DNA of 61,254 bases from Acidimicrobiales bacterium (GCA_040219085.1 JAVJTC010000026.1:1-61254), one strand, 5' to 3'; shown: positions 50,928-60,561, counted from the first letter of the stretch. Made by a program: numbers and translations. The notes: generated by a model not told the origin, from the letters alone.

Positions 50928-51797
50928 TCAGCTCTCGGCGGGGCTTCCGGCTCCGTCGGGCGTCGTGATCGTGACGGACTCGACGACGACGTCGGGGTCG
51001 GGGCTGCCTCCGAGGCCGCTGTCGTCGTCGACCTGAGTGGCGAGGACGTCCACGAGGATGTCGAGACCCTCGGTGACCTCCCCGAAGACCGTCCAGGCTC
51101 CCTGGGCGTCGAGCAGCGCCGCGTTCTCGTCGACGGTGAAGAACCACTGGCCGCCTGCCGTGTCGGGCCCACGGTTCGCCATGGCGATCTGCCCGGCTTC
51201 GTACGTGAAGCCGGCGCCCTCGTCGCGGATCGTGTAGCCGGGACCGGGATCTGCGGCCGAGTTCGTGGTGGGGGCGCCGCCCTGGAGGATGCCGATGCTG
51301 TCGTCCGCCCGGTGGACGAGGGTGTCGTCGTAGTAGCCGTAGCGGGCGAGGTTCACGAAGTTGTTGACCGTGCCGGGTGTGTCGGCGGCGGTCAGTTCCA
51401 CGACGATGTCGCCGGCGGTGGTCGCGAACGTCGCCACGTAGGTCTCGGTGGGGTCGATGCACAGTGCCGGGGCGTCGTCGAAGGTGGTGACGGGTTCGTC
51501 GACGCCGTCGACGGGAGCGCACTCACCCTCGCCGTAGTCGCTGTCCACGAAAGGCTCGAGGACGAGTTCCGGCGGTGCGGTGGTCGTCGTGGTGCTGGTG
51601 TCGCCGCCGACGAGGCTGTCGTCGGAGTCGTCGCCTCCGAGGGTGACGAACAAGACGATGATGATGGCGGCGATGGCGGCGAGAACGCCCACCCGGATGA
51701 TCGTCTTGCGCTGCTTGGCGCGCGCTTCAGCGGCCTGCTTCTCGGCGAGTCTCTCCTGTCGGCCCTGCTTCTGGCGCTCACGCTTGTCGGTACCCAT
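50928..51797 (-). CDS. Membrane-anchored cyclophilin-type peptidyl-prolyl isomerase
   Basis: 289 residues from the ATG encoding MGTDKRERQKQGRQERLAEK. A charged cytoplasmic N-terminus, one TM helix (IRVGVLAAIAAIIIVLFVTLGG) and a Thr-rich tether precede the outer cyclophilin domain: VATFATTAGDIVVELTAADTP, VNNFVNLARYGYYDDTLVHR, GYTIRDEG, GQIAMANRGPDTAGGQWFFT and AWTVFGEVTEGLDIL. Active-site Arg is displaced (VHRADDSI versus F-H-R-V-I). It likely helps folding of exported proteins. A longer upstream frame is not needed. Confidence 0.85.
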   Translation of the reverse strand: MGTDKRERQKQGRQERLAEKQAAEARAKQRKTIIRVGVLAAIAAIIIVLFVTLGGDDSDDSLVGGDTSTTTTTAPPELVLEPFVDSDYGEGECAPVDGVDEPVTTFDDAPALCIDPTETYVATFATTAGDIVVELTAADTPGTVNNFVNLARYGYYDDTLVHRADDSIGILQGGAPTTNSAADPGPGYTIRDEGAGFTYEAGQIAMANRGPDTAGGQWFFTVDENAALLDAQGAWTVFGEVTEGLDILVDVLATQVDDDSGLGGSPDPDVVVESVTITTPDGAGSPAES

Positions 51798-51882
51798 GCG
51801 CAGGCAAGCTACCGCCCGCGGGGCGGTCCGCGATAGCGGTGCCGTCGGGGCCGGCCACAACGCGGCGATAGCGTGAGCGCCC

Positions 51883-53118
51883 GTGGCTCTGCTCGTACAG
51901 AAATTCGGCGGCACCTCCGTCGCGGACCCGGATCGCATCCGGGAGGTCGCGCGTCAGGTCGCGGCGGCCCGTAAGCGCGGCGACCAGATCGTTCTGGTCG
52001 TGTCGGCGATGGGCAAGGAGACCGACGAGCTCCTGCGGGTGGCGCACGCCGTCTCGAGCACCAGGCCCGGTCGTGAGATGGACATGTTGATCACCACCGG
52101 CGAGCGCAAGGCCTGTGCTCTCGTCTGCATGGCGCTGGCAGATTTGGGCGTACCGGCCGATTCGTTCACCGGCAGCCAGGCCGGTTTCATCACCGACGGC
52201 ATCCACCAGAACGCCCGTATCCGTGAGATCCGGCCGGACCGTATCCGTGAGGCCGTCGCGGCCGGGCGCGTCCCGGTCGTCGCCGGTTCGCAGGGCGTGT
52301 CGGTGGACAGGGACGTGACGTTCCTGGGTCGGGGCGGTTCCGACACCACTGCGGTTGCTCTCGCCCAGGTCCTCGACGCGGACGCGTGTGAGCTCTACAC
52401 CGACGTGTCTGGTGTGTTCACGACGGATCCCCGCGTCGTGCCCGACGCCCGCAAGATGTCACGGGTCACCTTCGACGAGCTGTTGGAAATGACCGCCACC
52501 GGTTGCCCCAAGCCCGCGATGCGTTCCGTCGAGGTCGCACGCGCCTACGGGGTCACGCTCCACGTCCGTTCCGCGTTCACCTGGGAACGGGGCACCATCG
52601 TCTCCGAGGAGGATTCGTCCATGGAGAAGGCCATCATCCGCGCGGTCACCCACGAGGTCGACCAGGCAAAGGTCACCATCAGCGGCGTCCCGGACCAGCC
52701 GGGCGTCGCTGCCAACGTGTTCCGCACGCTCGCGGACGTCGACGTCAACGTCGACATGATCGTTCAGAACGTGTCGGATCAGGGGGTGACCGACATCTCG
52801 TTCACCGTCCCGCGCGGCCAGATCGACGCCGTGACCGCCGCTGCGGCCGGCCTCGTGGAGGCGATCGGTGCCAAGGACACCTCCTTCGACGAGACGATCG
52901 CCCTCGTGTCTCTCATCGGCGCCGGCATGAAGACCAACCCGGGCGTCGCCGCCAAGATGTTCGAGACCCTCGCCGACGCCGGTATCAACCTCGAGATGAT
53001 CTCGACCTCGCCGATCCGGATCAGTTGCGTCGTGGACGAGTCCGACGCGGAACGGTCGATCCAGCTGCTGCACGCCGCCTTCGAACTCCATCTCGCCCCC
53101 GAGGACCGGTCGGTGTGA
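51883..53118 (+). CDS. lysC: Aspartate kinase, alpha/beta type
   Basis: 411 residues from a GTG. Kinase motifs are LLVQKFGGTSVADPDRI, LITTGERKACALVCMAL, FLGRGGSDTTAVALAQVLDA and CELYTDVSGVFTTDPRVV. From about residue 260 there are two ACT domains (VTISGVPDQPGVAANVFRTL and VSLIGAGMKTNPGVAAKMFE) that bind lysine/threonine for feedback control. As in Bacillus and Corynebacterium, a second start inside the gene may give a separate regulatory subunit. It is followed 56 bases later by asd, the next enzyme in the aspartate family route to lysine, diaminopimelate, threonine and methionine. Confidence 0.95.
   Translation: MALLVQKFGGTSVADPDRIREVARQVAAARKRGDQIVLVVSAMGKETDELLRVAHAVSSTRPGREMDMLITTGERKACALVCMALADLGVPADSFTGSQAGFITDGIHQNARIREIRPDRIREAVAAGRVPVVAGSQGVSVDRDVTFLGRGGSDTTAVALAQVLDADACELYTDVSGVFTTDPRVVPDARKMSRVTFDELLEMTATGCPKPAMRSVEVARAYGVTLHVRSAFTWERGTIVSEEDSSMEKAIIRAVTHEVDQAKVTISGVPDQPGVAANVFRTLADVDVNVDMIVQNVSDQGVTDISFTVPRGQIDAVTAAAAGLVEAIGAKDTSFDETIALVSLIGAGMKTNPGVAAKMFETLADAGINLEMISTSPIRISCVVDESDAERSIQLLHAAFELHLAPEDRSV
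52606..52623 (+). promoter_or_regulatory. Likely internal ribosome-binding site and ATG for the aspartate kinase beta subunit
   Basis: Within lysC a perfect GAGGAGG lies eight bases before the in-frame ATG at 52621. Starting there gives a 165-residue protein beginning MEKAIIRAVTHEVDQAKVTI and containing just the two ACT domains. This is the same place as the known internal start of alpha2-beta2 aspartate kinases. The codons chosen (GAG GAG GAT TCG TCC) produce the site. Confidence 0.65.
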
Positions 53119-53165
53119 CCTGAGCGGTTCGATGACCCCTGGGGCGCTCCGACGGTGGCCGGTAG

Positions 53166-54200
<1,035 letters not shown>

Positions 54201-54210
54201 AGCGGGGATC

Positions 54211-54465
54211 TCAGAGCGGCGGGTCGGTGACGTAGCGGTCGGCCGCGTCCTCGAGCGAGAGGTTCAGTTGGTTCGCGAGCGACGCGAGCCACGCGAAGAC
54301 GTCGCCCAGTTCGTGGAGCTGTTGAGCGGTCGTGCCCTTCCTCACCGCCTGGGCGAGCTCACCGAGTTCCTCGGCCAGCCAGGCAACGGTGGCGGGTATC
54401 CCGCGCTCGCGGTCGGCGTCGCCATAGAGGTTCTCCATCAGGTCCTGGAACTCGCCGATCTGCAT
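54211..54465 (-). CDS. MazG-like nucleotide pyrophosphohydrolase, short form
   Basis: 84 residues. LAEELGELAQAVRKG and LHELGDVFAWLASLANQL provide the E-E-x-x-E and E-x-x-D acidic clusters of all-alpha NTP pyrophosphatases. The protein is a single short MazG unit, as in many actinobacteria. It probably removes abnormal dNTPs. It is the last of three minus-strand genes with pyrophosphatase and the HAD protein; the pyrophosphatase would use up its product PPi. Confidence 0.85.
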   Translation of the reverse strand: MQIGEFQDLMENLYGDADRERGIPATVAWLAEELGELAQAVRKGTTAQQLHELGDVFAWLASLANQLNLSLEDAADRYVTDPPL

Positions 54466-54495
54466 CGCGGGGACCGTAGTCGCGGCGGTGGGGCG

Positions 54496-54981
54496 TCAGT
54501 GATGCTCGTCGTGGCGGCGGCGGGACTCCTCGACCACACGCTCCGCGGACTCCCGGCCCTCCCAGTCGCGCACCTCGGTGGTCTTGTCGGGCTCCAGCGC
54601 CTTGTAGATCTCGAAGAAATGGCGGATCTCAGCCATCAGGTGGTCGGGCACGTCGGAAAGGTCCCGCCATTCGTCCCAGCGCGGGTCGCCGGCGGGCACC
54701 GCGAGGATCTTCGCGTCGGGCCCGGCCTCGTCACGCATCCACATCACGCCGATGGGGCGGGCGCCGATGACGCATCCCGGGAACGTCGGCTCCTCGAGGA
54801 GGACGAGCACGTCCAACGGGTCGCCGTCCTCGGCGAGGGTGTCGGGCACGAAGCCGTAGTCGGCGGGGTAGCGCGTGGCGGTGAACAGGTGTCGGTCGAG
54901 GCGGATCTGGCCCGTCTCGTGGTCGACCTCGTACTTGTTGCGCGAGCCCTTGGGGATTTCGACGATGACGTCAATCTGCAC
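54496..54981 (-). CDS. ppa: Soluble inorganic pyrophosphatase (family I)
   Basis: 161 residues. The family I pattern is clear: VIVEIPKGSRNKYEVDHETG, YPADYGFVPDTLAEDGDPLDVLVL (metal-binding D-x-D-P-x-D), GVMWMRDEAGPDAKILAVP and HFFEIYKALEPDK. Length is normal for bacterial hexameric enzymes. It hydrolyses pyrophosphate from biosynthesis. Confidence 0.96.
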   Translation of the reverse strand: MQIDVIVEIPKGSRNKYEVDHETGQIRLDRHLFTATRYPADYGFVPDTLAEDGDPLDVLVLLEEPTFPGCVIGARPIGVMWMRDEAGPDAKILAVPAGDPRWDEWRDLSDVPDHLMAEIRHFFEIYKALEPDKTTEVRDWEGRESAERVVEESRRRHDEHH

Positions 54982-54990
54982 GGCTAGAGC

Positions 54991-55638
54991 CTAGAGGCCG
55001 AGGATCGGGCCGATGTCGTCAGCGGCGGTGACGACCCCCAGGGTGGCTGCGTGCAGTGCACCCGTGCCGGTCCGGGCCGCGAAGCCGATGCAGTCCATGC
55101 CGGCCCGTCGGGCGGCCTCGACGCCCGCCGGGCTGTCCTCGATGACGATGCACGCGGCGGGGTCGACAGCCATCGACGCGGCCGCATGTAGGAAAAGGTC
55201 GGGTTCGGGCTTTCCGTGCGCGACGTCGTCCGCGCTGAACGTGAGGTCTGCGAAGAGGTCTGTCAGGCCGACGAGGGCGTGGGTGAGTCGGATCTTGTCG
55301 TGGCCGCCGGAGGACGCGACGCAGTAGGCGATGCCGGCTCCGGCTACGGCTTCGACCACATCGCGCATCCCGGGTACCACCGTCAATGACGTCGTGAAGA
55401 GATCGTGGAGGCGGTCGGTATAGCTCCCTTCGAAGTCGATCGGGAGCGTGATCCCGTCCTCGGTCTCGACGATGTGACGAACCGCAGGCAGGGATCGACC
55501 GAGGAATCTGCTCATCGAGCCTTCGACGGTCGTCGGCACGCCGAGCTCGGTGAGAACCGTCGCCATGACCGAGTTGGACAACGGCTCGCTGTCCACCAGG
55601 ACGCCGTCGTTGTCGAAGATCACGAGTTCAGGCGGCAC
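54991..55638 (-). CDS. HAD-superfamily phosphatase (beta-phosphoglucomutase-like)
   Basis: 215 residues. Motif I is VIFDNDGVLVDSEPLSNSVM (nucleophile Asp in D-N-D-G-V), motif II Ser in CVASSGGHDKI, motif III Lys in VAHGKPEPDLFL and motif IV in CIVIEDSPAGVEAARRAGM. The helical cap after motif I is of the C1 type. Likely substrates are sugar phosphates or phosphoglycolate; none can be chosen by sequence. It lies nine bases before ppa. Confidence 0.88.
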   Translation of the reverse strand: MPPELVIFDNDGVLVDSEPLSNSVMATVLTELGVPTTVEGSMSRFLGRSLPAVRHIVETEDGITLPIDFEGSYTDRLHDLFTTSLTVVPGMRDVVEAVAGAGIAYCVASSGGHDKIRLTHALVGLTDLFADLTFSADDVAHGKPEPDLFLHAAASMAVDPAACIVIEDSPAGVEAARRAGMDCIGFAARTGTGALHAATLGVVTAADDIGPILGL

Positions 55639-55833
55639 CGCGGACAGTCTGGCCGAACGCCGGTCGAACGGGGGTCGGCGGGCGGGTTAACGAAAGGTGA
55701 ACTCAACAGGGGTAGCGAAACGTGTCTCCGTCGTCCGACGGGGGTAGTGTCCGTGAAGTCCGTTTATCCGTAGCGAGCAAGTTTCACTTACATGACATGT
55801 GGGTGGAATCAATCCTCTACCAATGGGGTACCA

Positions 55834-56133
55834 ATGAGCACCGAAACCGACGAGTCGCCCCGCTGGACGTTTCTCACCAACCACGGCCACGTGCTGTTGG
55901 CGATCGCGACCAACCCGAATCTGCGGCTGCGAGACATCGCTTCTCTCGTCGGCATCACCGAACGCACGGCGATGGGAATCATCACCGATCTCGAGGCCGC
56001 GGGCTACATCGAGCGTGAGAAGGTCGGCCGGCGCAACCACTACCACCTCAAGACCGACGTGCCGATGCGCCACCCCCTCGAGGCCCACCACATGGTCGGC
56101 GACCTCCTCGGGGCGCTCGAACACCGCGCCTAG
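55834..56133 (+). CDS. Winged-helix transcriptional regulator, small
   Basis: 99 residues from ATG at 55834; an earlier in-frame ATG (55792) would add 14 residues of less typical sequence. WTFLTNHGHVLLAIATNPNL and LRLRDIASLVGITERTAMGIITDLEAAGYIEREKVGRRNHYHL form a complete winged helix (MarR/ArsR-like) with recognition helix TERTAMGIITDL and wing VGRRNHY. The C-terminal helix probably dimerises. The AT-richer 195 bases upstream hold direct candidates for its operator. Targets are unknown. Confidence 0.85.
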   Translation: MSTETDESPRWTFLTNHGHVLLAIATNPNLRLRDIASLVGITERTAMGIITDLEAAGYIEREKVGRRNHYHLKTDVPMRHPLEAHHMVGDLLGALEHRA

Positions 56134-56239
56134 GTTTCGCAGCGTCGTCGTTCCGCGCCTGCGGGACGTCCGGTCACCTGAACGGCCACGTGAACGTGGT
56201 GCTTGCCAGGGGTCATGCGTCGGATTGCAAGGGTGGCTG

Positions 56240-56314
56240 TCGGGCTGCCGGGATTTGAACCCGGGACCTCTTCGTCCCGAACGAAGCGCGCTAGCCAAAC
56301 TGCGCCACAGCCCG
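56240..56314 (-). tRNA. tRNA-Pro(CGG)
   Basis: On the minus strand: acceptor CGGGCTG with CAGCCCG, discriminator A, D-arm GGCGCAGTTTGG, anticodon loop TTCGGGA (anticodon CGG) and T-arm GGTTCAAATCC. CCA is not encoded. It lies between the winged-helix gene and the response-regulator gene. Confidence 0.95.
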
Positions 56315-56333
56315 TGATGTGCGAACTCGGATG

Positions 56334-56774
56334 CTATCGGGCGGGCGCCGCGACCGGTTCACTCCAGGTGCCGCCGTCGAGCAGGGCCTGAGCGGCCCGG
56401 CCGATGCGGAACGAGTCCACGGGCTTGATCATGTACCCGTCCGCCTTCGCCTCCCGGGTGATGAAGACGTCGGCCTCACGGTCCAGGAGCAGCAGGATCC
56501 GCTGATCCGGCAGACGTCCCGCCCCGGACTCGAGTCGCAGATCCAGGCACGTCGCGATACCGCCCATGGACCCGATCTGGAGATCGAGGATGACGAGGTC
56601 GGGCTGGATCACGGCGACGGTCCGCCGGACGTCGCGGCCGGCGCGGACACGGTGCACGGTTGTGTCACCGTCGGCGAGCGCGGCGGCGACCTCGTCGAAG
56701 ATCCAGTCGGCGTCGGTGGCGAGCAACACGTCGGTCACGGGCCGCAACGGTACCGCACCGTCCGGGATGGACAC
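56334..56774 (-). CDS. Single-domain response-regulator receiver protein
   Basis: 146 residues with a REC fold: VLLATDADWIFDEVAAAL, phosphoacceptor Asp64 in PDLVILDLQIGSMGG, and the conserved Lys in DGYMIKPVDSFRI. No output domain is present, so it acts by binding partners. The first acidic pair is partly changed (ATDAD for D-D). It diverges from the STAS gene with 80 bases between starts, an arrangement that suggests a stress or sigma-factor pathway. Confidence 0.85.
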   Translation of the reverse strand: MSIPDGAVPLRPVTDVLLATDADWIFDEVAAALADGDTTVHRVRAGRDVRRTVAVIQPDLVILDLQIGSMGGIATCLDLRLESGAGRLPDQRILLLLDREADVFITREAKADGYMIKPVDSFRIGRAAQALLDGGTWSEPVAAPAR

Positions 56775-56854
56775 GAGACGAACCCCGGCCTCGGGCGGCC
56801 GGGCCGCCGGTCCCGGGCGCTAGCATCGCCAGCGACGAGAACCCGGAGGATGCT

Positions 56855-57208
56855 GTGCTCGACATCACCATCGACGAGAACGACGACGGCGACTACGTCG
56901 TGTGCCGTCCCGCCGGGGAGCTCGACGCGTACACCGTCGGCCAGTTCCGCGAGACGCTGAGTGAACTGTCCACGCGGCCGCGCCTGGTCATCGACCTGTC
57001 CGACGTGCCGTTCATGGACTCCGCCGGCCTCGGTGCGCTGATCGGCGGTATCCGACGTGTCCGTGAGGCCGAGGGACGGGTTTCCGTCGCCTGCTCGCGC
57101 CCGGCGCTCACCCGCCTCCTGCACACCACCGGCTTCGACCGGATCGTCCCGGTGACGGAGTCACTCGAGGAAGCGGTCGCCCGCCTCGACGAGACGCCCG
57201 ACCTCTGA
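56855..57208 (+). CDS. STAS-domain anti-sigma-factor antagonist
   Basis: 117 residues from a GTG with GGAGGA upstream. VVCRPAGELDAYTVGQFRET and LVIDLSDVPFMDSAGLGALIGGIRR match SpoIIAA/RsbV, including the phosphorylatable Ser in F-M-D-S-A-G-L. A histidine-kinase-like anti-sigma partner is not in the window. It probably controls a sigma factor through partner switching. Confidence 0.92.
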   Translation: MLDITIDENDDGDYVVCRPAGELDAYTVGQFRETLSELSTRPRLVIDLSDVPFMDSAGLGALIGGIRRVREAEGRVSVACSRPALTRLLHTTGFDRIVPVTESLEEAVARLDETPDL

Positions 57209-57220
57209 TCGGACGCGGGC

Positions 57221-58282
57221 TCAGTGCCCGCTTTCGATCATCCGCGCGATCGCGGCCACTCCCGACACGTCGTGGACGTCGCCTTCGAGCATCGTGAGCC
57301 TGACCACGTCGGCATCGATGTCACGCGCCAACTCGTCGACGAGCGACCGTTCCAGTGCCGCGACCTCCTTGAGGTGCGCCAGCGCCTTCAGGGCGGCGGC
57401 GGTCGGCATGTCCGCTTCTGAAGCGAGTGCCCGCAGCGCCGCTGGGTCTCGCGACGGCGGATCTGGCCGCATCTGGTTGACGAAGACCGTGTGGACCTGT
57501 CGTCGATCTGCGACGAGCTGATCGCGGATCGTGCGTGCCTCGGTCAAGGTGTCGAGGCGCGGGCGGGTGACGCAGGCGTAGGCCACGCGGTCGCTGACCA
57601 GGAGCGCCTCGATCGCTCCGGCGCGTTCCTCGAGGCCGGCTCGCAGACCAGCGAGTGCCTCGAAGAAGATCCGCAGGTCCTCCACGACCGACGCCCCGAT
57701 GATCCGACCGACCGCCTTCAAGCCGGTGCTGATCGCCGCCCGCCGGATCCGCGACATCGTGCCTGTGCCAGACCCCATTCCCCGACTCGCGAGCTCGATC
57801 ATCAGCCGTGGGGCGGCGAGGATGGAAAGGGCGTCGCGGGCCGGCGGCGTGTCGATCACGATCAGATCCCACTCGCCGCGGCCGTGCAGCTCGTGGAGGA
57901 CCTCCGTCACGGCGTGCTCAGTGGCGCCGGGAGCCACGTCGAGAAGGTTCTGGTAGTACCGGTTCGCCAGGATCTTGGCAGCGGTCGCCGGGTCCGGCGA
58001 ATGGCGACGGACCGCGGCGTCGAGTGCCTGGCGTCGGTCCAGCATCAGGGCGTCGAGTCGCCCGTCCCACTCGCCGGTGACCTCGACCGGCTCGCTGCCC
58101 AGTTCGACGCCGAGGGCTCCCGCGAGCCGCCGGGCGGGGTCCACGGTGACCACCAGGGCGCGACGTCCCGCGAACGCGCTCTGCAACGCGAGCGCCGAGG
58201 CGACCGTGGTCTTGCCGACCCCACCGGTCCCGAGACAGAGGACCACCTCGTGGTCGACGAGGGCCCGCTCCCGCCGTGTCAT
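57221..58282 (-). CDS. ArsA/Get3-like ATPase, second of a tandem pair (BagB-type)
   Basis: 353 residues. Deviant Walker A LCLGTGGVGKTTVASALALQ, switch I VTVDPARRLAGALG and Walker B-like DLIVIDTPPARDALSIL are present; FVNQMRPDP is the A-loop region. It lacks the metal-binding Cys of arsenite pumps and the TRC40 Cys pair, fitting actinobacterial Rv3679/Rv3680-like (BagA/BagB) proteins, which act as a heterodimer linked to stress tolerance. It overlaps its partner gene by four bases. Confidence 0.85.
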   Translation of the reverse strand: MTRRERALVDHEVVLCLGTGGVGKTTVASALALQSAFAGRRALVVTVDPARRLAGALGVELGSEPVEVTGEWDGRLDALMLDRRQALDAAVRRHSPDPATAAKILANRYYQNLLDVAPGATEHAVTEVLHELHGRGEWDLIVIDTPPARDALSILAAPRLMIELASRGMGSGTGTMSRIRRAAISTGLKAVGRIIGASVVEDLRIFFEALAGLRAGLEERAGAIEALLVSDRVAYACVTRPRLDTLTEARTIRDQLVADRRQVHTVFVNQMRPDPPSRDPAALRALASEADMPTAAALKALAHLKEVAALERSLVDELARDIDADVVRLTMLEGDVHDVSGVAAIARMIESGH

Positions 58283-59220
58283 CGGGCGGTGAGCGCGGCG
58301 ACTCCGTCGCGCAGGCGGTCGACGAGGGTCTGCAGCGCCTCGTCGTCGAGTCCGACCGAGGGCATCAGCGGCAGCTCGATCCGTGGAAGGGGGAGTTCTT
58401 CGCGCAGCCGCGACAGTTCCCGCTCTTCGAGGCGGTGGCGCGCCCGGGTGAATGCGACGGCCTCAACGAGTGAGGCCACCTCCTGGGACGAGAGGCCGAG
58501 GTCGGCCGGTGCCTGCCATGTCTCGGGATCGGGCAGCCCCTCTGGAGCGCCCTCGACCGCGTTCACGACGACCGGACCCAGCTTCACGCCGATCTCGTCC
58601 TCGAGTTCGTACGCGGTCTCGATCAGTTCGTTCACCGGTGATTCCGCCGCAAGCGTCACGAGCGTGATCTGGCACCGGCTCGGGTCGGTGAGCATCGCCT
58701 GGGCCAGCTCCGCCTGTGAGCGCAACTCCCCGCTCTCGATGGTCTCGAGAGTGGCGGTGGGGGCGCGCAGGAACAGCGAGGCGTTGCCCGTGGCGGGGGC
58801 GTCGACGACGATCAGGTCGAGGTCGGTCCGCTCCGAGAGCTTCCGGATCTTCGCAAGCAGGAGCAGGCTGCTGAGCCCCGGGGACCAGGACCGCAGCAGA
58901 CGGGCGAGCTCCTCGCGGCGCTCGATCTGGCGGCCGACCTCCTCGGCGCGGCGCTTGGCCACCTGCTCCTGGATCACCATCGCCGGCGTCAGCTGCATCA
59001 CCTCGACATGGCCGCCCTCGCGGACGATCCGGCCGATGTCCGGATCGATGCCCACGCCTTCCGAGGTCTCGGCCCGGCCTGCGATCGCGACGAGCAGACA
59101 TCGCAGTCCCGCCTCGGCTGCCGCGGCGGAGAGCACGACGGATACGGTTGTCTTGCCGACGCCACCCTTGCCGGCGACGACGACAACCTTCGAGCTCCTG
59201 AAGAAGTCCGTCAGATCCAT
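58279..59220 (-). CDS. ArsA/Get3-like ATPase, first of a tandem pair (BagA-type)
   Basis: 313 residues. MDLTDFFRSSKVVVVAGKGGVGKTTVSVVL holds the P-loop; the usual second D-P switch is altered to IAGRAETSE, while LDLIVVDAPATGNASLFL is intact. The mutated switch in one partner and a complete set in the other is what one sees in BagA/BagB. No membrane segment is seen. The start lies 30 bases from the divergent NfeD-like gene. Confidence 0.83.
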   Translation of the reverse strand: MDLTDFFRSSKVVVVAGKGGVGKTTVSVVLSAAAAEAGLRCLLVAIAGRAETSEGVGIDPDIGRIVREGGHVEVMQLTPAMVIQEQVAKRRAEEVGRQIERREELARLLRSWSPGLSSLLLLAKIRKLSERTDLDLIVVDAPATGNASLFLRAPTATLETIESGELRSQAELAQAMLTDPSRCQITLVTLAAESPVNELIETAYELEDEIGVKLGPVVVNAVEGAPEGLPDPETWQAPADLGLSSQEVASLVEAVAFTRARHRLEERELSRLREELPLPRIELPLMPSVGLDDEALQTLVDRLRDGVAALTAR

Positions 59221-59250
59221 CCGTTCGCCCCGACGAGGCCGATTCGCCCC

Positions 59251-60561
59251 GTGACGACCCGCAGACTATCGCTCATCCTGCTGCTCGCAGGTCTGCTCGC
59301 GACCCTCTTCAGCGGCCTGGCGACGCCTGCCGCTGCCCAGGACGGCGACCCTGTGGACACCGATGCCGGCGTGGCCATCGTCGCCCAGGTCAGTGGCCTG
59401 CTCGATCCTGTCCTCGCCGACTTCGTCTCGGATGCAATCAGCGACGCCGAGGACCAGGGTGCGCTGGTACTCGTCCTCCAGGTGAACTCGACGGGAGCCG
59501 TCGTCTCCCCCGAACGCCTCGCCGAACTGGCGACGCAGATAACGGACTCCGAGGTTCCCGTCACGGCATGGGTCGGTCCGAGTGGTTCCCGCGCCACCGG
59601 TGAGGTCGCCCAGCTCATCGGAGTGACCGAACGGATCGGCGTCGCTCCGGGATCGCGTATCGGCAACCTCGGCGACCAGGTTCTCGACCCGACGGAGTTC
59701 GCCACGGTCTGGGACGACGGTGGCGATCTTCTCCGTGACCGCACGATCGGCCACACCGAGGCGCTCGAGGCCGGCATCACCGAGTTCCCGGCCCCGGTGC
59801 TGGGCGATTTCCTCGTGGAGCTCGGCAACTACGGCTTCGAGGTCCGCACGATCGACGAGGGCGACGAGCTCCGCCGCGAGCCGGTCACGCAGGTCCGCTT
59901 CATCCGGCTCGATCTGTTCGAACAGTTGTTGCACACCGTGGCGAGCCCGCCGGTCGCCTATCTGCTCTTCGCCACCGGCCTGTCGCTGTTGCTGTTCGAG
60001 TTCTTCACGGCCGGGGTCGGCATCGCCGGTGTCGTGGGGGCCGGTTCGTTCGCCTTCGCCTGCTACGGCTTGGCGGTCCTACCGACGAACAACTGGGCGA
60101 TCGGCGTTCTCGTGTTCTCGTTCTTCGGCTTCGCGGTCGACGTCCAGACGGGTGTTCCGCGCGCGTGGACCGTCATCGGGACAGCCGCGTTCATCGCCGG
60201 GACGCTGACTCTCTACGACGGCGTGTCGATGTCGTGGATACCGATGCTCGTCGGGGTCCTCGGCGTGGTGGTCGGCATGGTGAGCGGCATGCCCGCCATG
60301 GTGCGGACCCGGTTCTCGACGCCGACGATCGGTCGCGAGTGGATGATCGGCGAGCTGGGTGAAGCGGTCGAGGACGTCGACCCCGACGGCGTGGTGTCGG
60401 TTCGTGACTCGCTGTGGCGGGCGAGGACCAACCGGGCGACGCCGATCGCGCAGGGAGAGCCCGTGCGGGTCGTCATGATCGACGGGCTCTGGCTCGAGGT
60501 GGAGCCCGAGACCGGCGCCGCGCGGGACTACCGCGACCGGTCCCGCCGCAACGGGTCCTGA
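59251..60561 (+). CDS. NfeD-like membrane protein with a ClpP-class domain
   Basis: 436 residues from a GTG. After a signal peptide (LILLLAGLLATLFSGLATPAAA) comes a ClpP/SppA-like outer domain starting VAIVAQVSGLLDPVLADFVS, then four helices (LLFATGLSLLLFEFFTAGVGIAG onward) and a C-terminal NfeD OB-fold (GELGEAVEDVDPDGVVSV). In the expected nucleophile region (G-x-x-A-x-S-A-G) the sequence is GPSGSRATGEVAQLIG, so the usual Ser is not evident. It would be a partner of stomatin-like proteins, not found here. Confidence 0.85.
   Translation: MTTRRLSLILLLAGLLATLFSGLATPAAAQDGDPVDTDAGVAIVAQVSGLLDPVLADFVSDAISDAEDQGALVLVLQVNSTGAVVSPERLAELATQITDSEVPVTAWVGPSGSRATGEVAQLIGVTERIGVAPGSRIGNLGDQVLDPTEFATVWDDGGDLLRDRTIGHTEALEAGITEFPAPVLGDFLVELGNYGFEVRTIDEGDELRREPVTQVRFIRLDLFEQLLHTVASPPVAYLLFATGLSLLLFEFFTAGVGIAGVVGAGSFAFACYGLAVLPTNNWAIGVLVFSFFGFAVDVQTGVPRAWTVIGTAAFIAGTLTLYDGVSMSWIPMLVGVLGVVVGMVSGMPAMVRTRFSTPTIGREWMIGELGEAVEDVDPDGVVSVRDSLWRARTNRATPIAQGEPVRVVMIDGLWLEVEPETGAARDYRDRSRRNGS

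Noticed and set aside
49825-51522. 565-codon minus-strand frame over the S51-like and cyclophilin genes
   Set aside because: Low-complexity Arg/His composition; the cyclophilin frame on the same strand has full domain support.
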